This document shows, piece by piece, positions 9,018 to 15,249 of a stretch of 37,567 bases of DNA. The position numbers were made by a program, and so were the translations under genes. A model generated the notes under the pieces. That model ran no database searches. It was given only the letters and a program-made list of their open reading frames with translations, and was not told where the DNA came from. Position 1 is the first letter of the stretch. The number at the start of each line of letters is the position of its first letter. Source of the stretch: SIG710 sp045587665 (GTDB taxonomy: Bacteria > Bacillota > Clostridia > Oscillospirales > CAG-272); contig JAZNCT010000095.1 of NCBI GenBank assembly GCA_045587665.1, positions 1 through 37,567 of the forward strand. The letters are read 5' to 3'.

Positions 9018-9021
9018 TTTT

Positions 9022-9810
9022 TTACACAAGACGCACCGGCGCTTCTCTATGGGCAACAGCTATATGTATATTTTCATCTGCCACCGCCGCCACGGTTTCG
9101 GAGAGCGCAAGTAACGGTTCATTATTCTCCTCGCTAAGATGTGCCAATAAAATGTTTTTTGTGCCGCAGCCGCAAAGCTCTGCAGCAAAGGCGGCGCAAT
9201 CGCTGTTTGAAAGATGACCACGCTTAGACATTATTCTCATTTTAAGCATCTCGGGATATGGTCCGCACATAAGCATATCAAGGTCGTGATTTGATTCGAT
9301 TATAACATCTCTGCAGCCCATAAGCCCCCGTCTGACGTTATCGTCAATGTGACCTATATCCGTGGCAAGCCCGATGGATATATGCTTTGTATCCCCTTCA
9401 GTTCTTTCGTCAAACTCTATTCTGTAGCCAACGCTGCCAAGGCTGTCGTGTGGGGTTGGAAAAGAGCGTATCTTTATCTCCCCAAGCTCTGTTTCAAAAG
9501 CAGGCGGATGCTCAACAAGACAGCTTTCAAGCGAGCCGCCGAGCCTCTTCAGCTTTGCGGCAGAGCCTTGGCAAACATGAACGGGAATATGATGTTTTTT
9601 TGTAAGCACCTCAAGAGCACCCACATGGTCGGTATGCTCATGGGTGATAAATATTGCCTCAATGCCCGAAATGTCTGCACCGATATCAGAAAGACTGCGG
9701 CACAGCGTTCTGGCACTTTTTCCGGCATCAATCAAAAACTCGTGCCCGCAAAGATTGAAATATACCGCATTGCCGGAAGATCCCGAATATAATGTATAAA
9801 CCGAATTCAT
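9022..9810 (-). CDS. walJ: MBL-fold metallohydrolase, WalJ/YycJ type
   Basis: 262 residues with a metallo-beta-lactamase fold. It opens with YTLYSGSSGNAVYF, the SGSxGN signature of the YycJ/WalJ family. The dinuclear metal site is THEHTDHVGAL, with later ligands in TPHDS, SNHD and LLAHLS. In Bacillus, YycJ lies near the WalRK two-component genes and has been linked to DNA mismatch repair or cell-wall control; its substrate is uncertain. No walRK genes are nearby here. The gene starts two bases after the preceding gene stops, with AAGGG just upstream, and is followed at once by rlmH. Confidence 0.88.
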   Translation of the reverse strand: MNSVYTLYSGSSGNAVYFNLCGHEFLIDAGKSARTLCRSLSDIGADISGIEAIFITHEHTDHVGALEVLTKKHHIPVHVCQGSAAKLKRLGGSLESCLVEHPPAFETELGEIKIRSFPTPHDSLGSVGYRIEFDERTEGDTKHISIGLATDIGHIDDNVRRGLMGCRDVIIESNHDLDMLMCGPYPEMLKMRIMSKRGHLSNSDCAAFAAELCGCGTKNILLAHLSEENNEPLLALSETVAAVADENIHIAVAHREAPVRLV

Positions 9811-9812
9811 CT

Positions 9813-10241
9813 TTAACCCTTAAACATCGACAAAATATTGTCGGTAATAAACCATGAAAGCGCATCCACTCCAAAAGTAAATATAAACGGAAGGATAAAT
9901 GTCAACATCCATTTTGACCTGCGCTTTCGCATTTGAACTTCCTCAACAAAAGCAACCTTTTCCTTATTTGTCATACTGTCCGAAAGCATATCCACCGTAA
10001 CGCCGTTATATACAAAAGCACGGTTGTAAACAATATACCAGATAGCAAGTACGGCAAGTATCGCCATATATGCGATGAGGACTATCTCAAAATGCGGATA
10101 ATTAAGCATAAAACGGTAAAAGCCAAAGATCAGCGCAGTGTTAAGCACAAGTATTATAAGCATTTTGATATTTGGCTTCTTGCTTACCGCAGGCACAGAG
10201 ACGTCTTGTTCTGTTGATCTTTTTTTGTTTTTATTTTTCAT
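9813..10241 (-). CDS. Small three-helix membrane protein of unknown function
   Basis: 142 residues. I do not recognise a named family. The N-terminus is Lys-rich and cytoplasmic (MKNKNKKRSTEQDV). Transmembrane segments are visible at about residues 27-45 (MLIILVLNTALIFGFYRFML), 52-72 (IVLIAYMAILAVLAIWYIVY) and near the C-terminus (WMLTFILPFIFTFGVDAL). A charged loop (SMTNKEKVAFVEEVQMRKRRS) sits between helices 2 and 3. The start ATG overlaps the galK stop (ATGA, 10238-10241) after GAAGGTGAT, so it is translationally coupled to galK; it lies two bases before walJ. Confidence 0.7.
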   Translation of the reverse strand: MKNKNKKRSTEQDVSVPAVSKKPNIKMLIILVLNTALIFGFYRFMLNYPHFEIVLIAYMAILAVLAIWYIVYNRAFVYNGVTVDMLSDSMTNKEKVAFVEEVQMRKRRSKWMLTFILPFIFTFGVDALSWFITDNILSMFKG

Positions 10242-11521
10242 ATCACCTTCAGCGCGCCATAAGGACGTATGCGGAGGATCAGGCATGAGCCCTCGCCAAG
10301 TGCCGCATCCATATATTCCTTAAAGCCCGTTGCCTCCGCTTCCGGAACAAAGGCCTGAATAGTACCCGCAAAACCGCCGCCGTGAACTCTGAAGGCCGCT
10401 TTTTTGTCCGAAAGATATTTTTCCGCAAGGCAGAGTGCAAGAGATATCCCCTGCTCGTGAACATTTTTCACGGTGAACACGTTCTGCAGATAGCAGAAGC
10501 TGGAGCGTCCCGAAGCCTTAATGTTTTCAAAGAATTTCTCAATATCCTCAGCCACAAGTGCCTTCTTTATACAATCAACACGCCTGTTTTCTTCAAAATA
10601 GTGAAGTGCTCTCATTATTGCTCTGTCACCAACCGAGCTTCTCAGCTCAGGAATAGCAGAGATCACCTGACTCTCATCAACCTCCCGCAAAACCTTCTTG
10701 CCCATTTTTTCTGCAACAGACTTCATTTCCAGAGGAACAGAAGCATAATCTTCTCCAAGATCTGCGTGGTTTCCACCGGTATTAACTATGCAAAGGTTAT
10801 ATCCCGCTCTTGAAAGATCAAAATCCAGCTTTTCGATAATGGGTGCAGAAGGATCGGCAAAATCTATGCTGACAATTCCGCCCAAAGCGCAGGCAACCTG
10901 GTCCATAAGTCCGCAGGGCTTGCCGAAAAATTCATTTTCTGCATACTGAGCCATCATTGCTATCTCGGCGTTGTCAATTTTGCCATCGTTGTAGAGATAA
11001 TTAAGGATATTTCCTATCATATCCTCAAATGCGGCAGAGGAGGACATCCCGGAGCCCTTTAAAACATTTGATACAGAATAAGCATCAAAGCCGCCAACAC
11101 TGTGTCCGTTTTTCTTCATTGCCGCACACATTCCGGCAATAATAGAGGCGGAGGTTGTATATTTAGACGTATCAGGCTCACTGTATGTTTCAAAATCAAC
11201 CATATCCTCAGAGAAGCCCTCACTCTTGACTCTTATTTTGCTGTCAGCACGGGGGGCGGCTATTGCGATAATGTCCAGATTTAGAGAACCGGCAACAACT
11301 CTGCCATAGTTATGATCGGTATGGTTTCCTGCAATCTCTGTTCGGCCGGCAACAGAATAAGCCGAAACATCTTTCTCTGTGCCGTAAAGCTTTTCAAATT
11401 CACAAACAGCGCTGATATATCTGTCCTTTTGTTCACAAAGCGCTTCTGCACCGTAAAGTTGGGTTAGTATTTCATCGGCATCGCCGTTTTTTATTGCTTT
11501 AATAAGATCTTGCGATTTCAT
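10238..11521 (-). CDS. galK: Galactokinase (GHMP kinase family)
   Basis: 427 residues; phosphorylates galactose (or a related sugar) at C1 with ATP, the entry step of the Leloir pathway. Motif 1 is GRTEIAGNHTDHNYG, the galactokinase signature with the clostridial HTDH variant. The GHMP phosphate loop is LKGSGMSSSAAFE and motif 3 is RVHGGGFAGTIQAF. The start MKSQDLIKAI at 11521 follows GGAAAGGAAA and is preferred to a long unsupported upstream extension that would cover the promoter. It is the first gene of a transcription unit running to the anti-sigma factor; no galT or galE is nearby, which is unusual for galK. N-acetylgalactosamine kinase activity cannot be excluded by eye. Confidence 0.88.
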   Translation of the reverse strand: MKSQDLIKAIKNGDADEILTQLYGAEALCEQKDRYISAVCEFEKLYGTEKDVSAYSVAGRTEIAGNHTDHNYGRVVAGSLNLDIIAIAAPRADSKIRVKSEGFSEDMVDFETYSEPDTSKYTTSASIIAGMCAAMKKNGHSVGGFDAYSVSNVLKGSGMSSSAAFEDMIGNILNYLYNDGKIDNAEIAMMAQYAENEFFGKPCGLMDQVACALGGIVSIDFADPSAPIIEKLDFDLSRAGYNLCIVNTGGNHADLGEDYASVPLEMKSVAEKMGKKVLREVDESQVISAIPELRSSVGDRAIMRALHYFEENRRVDCIKKALVAEDIEKFFENIKASGRSSFCYLQNVFTVKNVHEQGISLALCLAEKYLSDKKAAFRVHGGGFAGTIQAFVPEAEATGFKEYMDAALGEGSCLILRIRPYGALKVI

Positions 11522-11559
11522 TTTGCATTTCCTTTCCCGGATATAGTTACACATTTTAT

Positions 11560-11588
11560 ATTGTAACACATTTTCATTTCTATAGCAA
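11560..11588 (-). promoter_or_regulatory. Sigma-A promoter of the galK operon
   Basis: On the minus strand TTGCTA (11583-11588), 17 bases, TACAAT (11560-11565), 38 bases upstream of the galK start codon. No operator-like inverted repeat is obvious around it. Confidence 0.75.
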
Positions 11589-11729
11589 CTGTTTTTAGAT
11601 AACAAAAATATGAATTTTTTGTTTATAGCTGTGTAACCCGCAGAGAACACAAGGAATATAATGCTAACAAAGCCTTTATTCTCACACAAATAAGATCTGC
11701 ATTTTCATAACATACGGAGGGTTTTACAT

Positions 11730-11801
11730 ATGAAGATCTATGTCGTACGTCCGCCTGCTTTCCTTGCAGCAATTTTAAAAAAACTATCACGAAAGAAGTG
11801 A
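11730..11801 (+). CDS. spoVM: SpoVM-like 23-residue sporulation peptide
   Basis: A 24-codon ORF with a strong ribosome binding site (CGGAGGG, eight bases before ATG). It begins MKIYVVRPPAFL and ends with the Lys/Arg-rich KKLSRKK. Bacillus subtilis SpoVM (26 residues) begins MKFYTIKLPKFL. The two align without gaps over the first 12 positions, keeping Lys2, Tyr4, Pro9, Phe11 and Leu12; Pro9 is important for curvature sensing. SpoVM is an amphipathic helix that marks the convex forespore membrane and recruits the spore-coat ATPase SpoIVA. The position is right too: in B. subtilis spoVM lies next to thiN, after prpC-prkC-rsgA. Here it is on the opposite strand to thiN and convergent with it. I saw no convincing sigma-E promoter upstream. 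Confidence 0.85.
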   Translation: MKIYVVRPPAFLAAILKKLSRKK

Positions 11802-11840
11802 TACCGTTTATCGTTCCCAAAAAAACTAACCATTAAAAAC

Positions 11841-11902
11841 AAAGCCCGCTGCTTTCGTTCTCCGAAACCGTTTGTTCGGAGCGAAAAAAGCAGCGGGCTT
11901 TT
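11841..11902 (-). terminator. Bidirectional terminator between thiN and spoVM
   Basis: A long hairpin: AAAGCCCGCTGCTTT (11841-11855) pairs with AAAGCAGCGGGCTTT, with an inner CTCCGAA/TTCGGAG stem. T-rich tracts follow on both strands (TTTTGTTTGTTTTG on plus, TTTGTTTTTAATG on minus). It ends the 16-kb minus operon and the plus-strand spoVM unit. Confidence 0.92.
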
Positions 11903-11912
11903 GTTTGTTTTG

Positions 11913-12536
11913 TTAATCTGTTGATTCAATTACCAGCATAGCCCCTTTTTTAACCGAAACAAGAGCTATGTTTCCCTCTATCTCATTTGAAACGGCATAG
12001 GGACTGTTTCGGAGCAGCTTTGTATTCTTAAGAGGATATTTGCATCCCTCTGCCGAAACGCCCTTGCACACCTTGTCAAGCGCAACAAGAGAAAGATATT
12101 TATAGCCTGATCTTGGAACAAGCAAGCTATCGTTTTCCAGATATCTTATTCTGTTATATCCGTTTGTGATATAGCAGTGTATGCCCCTGGCTTTCATATC
12201 TGCAAGAATAAAAGTGCTTGACAGAGAATGATCAAAACGGCTTCCTATACCGCCAACTATCACTATATCGTCAAAGCCTCTCTCAATGGCAAGCTCAACA
12301 GCCGCCTGGGTGTCGGTAAAGTCCTTTTCACATTCAAGCTTTACAAGCTCTATACCGCTCGGCACTCCTGCACTGCCAATAGAATCAAGATCTCCTATGA
12401 GAACATCAACCCTTATGCCAAGTGCTCTCGCATTCAGATATCCGCCGTCGGCGGCTATAGAAAGGTCATCCTTTCCCGGATGCTCAATTATGTTTTCCGA
12501 GAGGATGCTTCCGCCCGAATATATAAACGCCTTCAT
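11913..12536 (-). CDS. thiN: Thiamine pyrophosphokinase
   Basis: 207 residues; transfers pyrophosphate from ATP to thiamine, giving thiamine diphosphate. Family features are LSIAADGGYLNARALG, VDVLIGDLDSIG (metal and ATP binding), EKDFTDTQAAVELAIERG and IVGGIGSRFDHSLSS (substrate site). The C-terminal beta domain ends the protein. The start codon follows AGAGGA. It is the last gene of the long operon, 36 bases after rsgA. In Bacillus rpe lies between rsgA and thiN; here it does not. Confidence 0.95.
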   Translation of the reverse strand: MKAFIYSGGSILSENIIEHPGKDDLSIAADGGYLNARALGIRVDVLIGDLDSIGSAGVPSGIELVKLECEKDFTDTQAAVELAIERGFDDIVIVGGIGSRFDHSLSSTFILADMKARGIHCYITNGYNRIRYLENDSLLVPRSGYKYLSLVALDKVCKGVSAEGCKYPLKNTKLLRNSPYAVSNEIEGNIALVSVKKGAMLVIESTD

Positions 12537-12572
12537 TTTTTCTGTTCCTCTGAAATTTTATTAGGTCAATGC

Positions 12573-13550
12573 TTATTTCCAGGATCTCTTCTCCTTTAGC
12601 ACATTAAACATTGAAACAAAGCTCTCATGCCTGCTTTTCGCTATCCTACCGTCCTTAACCGCCTCAACTATAGCACAGCCTTCCTCTTTAACATGAGTAC
12701 ATTTCGTATATCTGCACCTGCCTATATACTCTTCAAACTCTCTCATAGTGCCGGGAAGCTCGTCCTTTGTGAAAAAGTCGAAACGCTCAAAATCCAACAT
12801 GCTGAAGCCGGGAGTGTCTGCAATACAGCCCCCTTCAAAAGTGCCTGTTATTGGAAAAAGCTCAACATGGCGTGTTGTGTGTCTGCCCCTTTCTATCTTT
12901 CGGCTTATATCCGAAGTGCTGAGATCAAGCTCCGGAAAAAGCTTATTCATAAGTGTGGATTTTCCAACACCCGATGCACCTGCAAAAGCCGCTGTTTTTC
13001 CGCAAAGCTCGGTTTTCACAAACTTATCCAGGGCATCTACTCCCTCTCCGCTTACACAGCTGAGAACAAAAGCTCTATACCCTGCAAGAGTATATATTTC
13101 CTTAAGCCGCTCTGCATTCTCCCTGTCAAGCTCGCATTTTCCGATAACGACAACAGGCTCGATATGACTGTGCTCAATTATCGAAATCATTTTATCCACC
13201 GTTTCAAGCACAGGCACCGGAGCGGCCGCCGCCATTGCAACAAACATTATGTCAATATTTGCAACCGGCGGTCTTATAAGCGAATTTTTCCTTGGGAGAA
13301 TTTCGGATATCATTATATCCCTGCCGTCCTCCTTTGGAGTAGGTACGCCTTCTATCAGCTCGTATGAGGCCTCTGTGTAAACGATCTCCACAACATCTCC
13401 CACCACAGGGGTAATATGATTGTGTCTGAATACGCCTCTTGCACGGCATGGCACCGCCATAGCCGCAAGTGGATCATCACCCTTTTCGGTATATACTGTA
13501 TACAGGCCTCCGACGCCTTTTATGATTTTTCCGTGTTTACGGTATTCCAT
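12573..13550 (-). CDS. rsgA: Ribosome small-subunit-dependent GTPase RsgA
   Basis: 325 residues; a circularly permuted GTPase that checks late 30S subunit maturation. Order: OB-fold domain (residues 1-75, YRKHGKIIKGVGGLYTVY), then the G4-G1-G3 GTPase, then a C-terminal zinc domain. G1 is AGASGVGKSTLMN, G2 region GRHTTRHVEL and G3 DTPGFS. The zinc site is CRYTKCTHVKEEGCAI. G4 reads VVIGKCELD, where most homologues have N/TKxD, so the base-specificity residue is altered. The start MEYRKHG at 13550 is only five bases past the upstream stop, with a poor ribosome binding site, so coupling is likely. An in-frame start further upstream is less family-like. Confidence 0.95.
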   Translation of the reverse strand: MEYRKHGKIIKGVGGLYTVYTEKGDDPLAAMAVPCRARGVFRHNHITPVVGDVVEIVYTEASYELIEGVPTPKEDGRDIMISEILPRKNSLIRPPVANIDIMFVAMAAAAPVPVLETVDKMISIIEHSHIEPVVVIGKCELDRENAERLKEIYTLAGYRAFVLSCVSGEGVDALDKFVKTELCGKTAAFAGASGVGKSTLMNKLFPELDLSTSDISRKIERGRHTTRHVELFPITGTFEGGCIADTPGFSMLDFERFDFFTKDELPGTMREFEEYIGRCRYTKCTHVKEEGCAIVEAVKDGRIAKSRHESFVSMFNVLKEKRSWK

Positions 13551-13555
13551 ATTGA

Positions 13556-15238
13556 TCAATCTATTCCTATTCCGCAATCGGCGGCATATATCATTCTCGT
13601 TTTGAGCTCTATCTCGCCCCTATCAAGACTGATATCAACTATTCTTCCGCCGCGCAAGCTGTTATTTATATCAAAGGTTCCTCCAAGCCCATAGCCGTCG
13701 TAGCCTATACTTGCCATATATCCAAGCTCTATACCGCAATATCTGCCGGAATAAGAATTAAGGTGGTCATGACCGCAATAATAGCCAAGAACATTGCCTG
13801 CCTCAACCATAGCCGCAAACAGCCCTGAATTTATGGGAGACGAAGAAACAGCCTCATTTTTACTGCCCGAAAATCCGGAGCTTTCGGAGTTTTTGGCAAT
13901 AACGTCAAGCTCCTCTATCGGCGTGTGGCTGACCACAACCGATCTCATCATCCCCCCTGCCTGCCTGTCGAGATATCTGTTGCTTTCGGCAAACCATGCA
14001 ATCTGAGATGAGGTAACATAGCCATAGTCGGTTCCGTTTTGACGGTAGCTTTCAAGCAGAGGATCCTTTGAAGAAGCATTTGAAGACTGAGAAAGCATTG
14101 CTGTCTGGCCCATTGCCCATATTCCAAAAGACGGCGTCTTTGCTTCGTCATTCTTATATATGGGCAAAAAATAGCTGACAGTTCCGTTTGAAACAAAATC
14201 ATTTTTTGCTATGCAGTGGTCAAATGAACTGTAAACCGACATCTGTATTTCTGCCGACAGGCCGCCGTCTGTATCCTGCTCGCCAAATATAACTGCCCAG
14301 GGTATCTTTTTTTCTTCAAGAGGTGCTGAAAGCTCAGAAACATATTTTTCAAGCTCAGCTTTTGAAGAAATTCCCGAAGAGGCATCACCTGCAAACAGCA
14401 CAAGCTGTGGCTTTTCTTTGCTCGTGATAGCCTCAATGGCACCGAGGGTATAGGGTGATGTATCAGCGTCCGAAAAAAGCAGAACTCTGAAATTTCCGTC
14501 ATCACCAAAGCTCAGCCGTATCTTTGAATCATTTAGAGAAACACTTGGCTCTTCTCCGCTTCGGCTGACAAAAGAAACATTCATTTTGTTTTGAAGAGTC
14601 AGCTTAGTACCTATATATGAGCCAACGTAAGAATCAACAAAATATTTCACAGCTGCAGTTACCCCTGCCTCTGAAAACGCCGTGATATTCACATTGTCGC
14701 CTCCGGAGAGCAAAATTGCATAGCCGTCTTTGCCCAAAGTAGCAAGAGATGTTATGTAATCATCCGATGCACGGTTTGTGTAGCCTATCCTTATTTCGTG
14801 TCGACCCACACGCTCCGAATCATCCACCACCTCAAGAGAAGCTCCTGTTTTTTCAAAAAACAGCCCCTGCAGCATATTTGCGGCTTCCTTTCCAAAGGAG
14901 TCGGCATCGCTGTATACTATGCGGTAAGCCTTGGAGCCGGAACGCTCCGATTCGCTCATAAGGCTTAGTTCTCTTATACTGTTGCCACTGTAAGAATAAC
15001 CCAAAAAAGTGCATACAATCACCGCAAGCACAGAAAGCGCTGAAAAGGCAGACAAGGCTGTCTTTCTTGCAAGTTCAAAATGCTTACTCCTTTTATACTT
15101 TGACCTGCTTGCCATCACAGCATCCGTTTTTTCAGGAGGGGAGGAATGACGTGATGCACTTTTGTTTGCCCGTGGTCTTGTCACAAAGCGTTTTTCCCCT
15201 TCCTGTCCTCTTTTATTGTTGTTTATGTTATCATTCAT
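13556..15238 (-). CDS. Membrane-anchored calcineurin-like metallophosphoesterase with altered motifs
   Basis: 560 residues. A basic cytoplasmic N-terminus of about 55 residues precedes one transmembrane helix (about 60-82, TALSAFSALSVLAVIVCTFL), so the rest is extracellular. Residues about 105-215 form an alpha/beta domain (KAYRIVYSDADSFGKEAA to VKYFVDSY). Residues about 250-560 follow the metallophosphoesterase layout: LLFSDAD, LVLFAGDASSG, VIFGEQD, VVVSHTP and YYCGHDH. Canonical motif I DxH has become DxD and motif III GNHD has become GEQD; motifs II, IV and V are intact. Activity is therefore uncertain. It sits 11 bases after prkC and overlaps the rsgA leader region, so it is an insertion into an otherwise conserved order. 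The start follows GAGGGT. Confidence 0.8.
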   Translation of the reverse strand: MNDNINNNKRGQEGEKRFVTRPRANKSASRHSSPPEKTDAVMASRSKYKRSKHFELARKTALSAFSALSVLAVIVCTFLGYSYSGNSIRELSLMSESERSGSKAYRIVYSDADSFGKEAANMLQGLFFEKTGASLEVVDDSERVGRHEIRIGYTNRASDDYITSLATLGKDGYAILLSGGDNVNITAFSEAGVTAAVKYFVDSYVGSYIGTKLTLQNKMNVSFVSRSGEEPSVSLNDSKIRLSFGDDGNFRVLLFSDADTSPYTLGAIEAITSKEKPQLVLFAGDASSGISSKAELEKYVSELSAPLEEKKIPWAVIFGEQDTDGGLSAEIQMSVYSSFDHCIAKNDFVSNGTVSYFLPIYKNDEAKTPSFGIWAMGQTAMLSQSSNASSKDPLLESYRQNGTDYGYVTSSQIAWFAESNRYLDRQAGGMMRSVVVSHTPIEELDVIAKNSESSGFSGSKNEAVSSSPINSGLFAAMVEAGNVLGYYCGHDHLNSYSGRYCGIELGYMASIGYDGYGLGGTFDINNSLRGGRIVDISLDRGEIELKTRMIYAADCGIGID

Positions 15239-15249
15239 AAAATTTACCC

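Noticed and set aside
11589..11729. Sigma-E, sigma-G or sigma-K promoter for the spoVM-like ORF (for example CATAACATACGG near 11707-11718)
   Set aside because: The CATA-like sequences lie directly on the ribosome binding site, leaving no room for a leader, and no matching -35 box is at the right distance.
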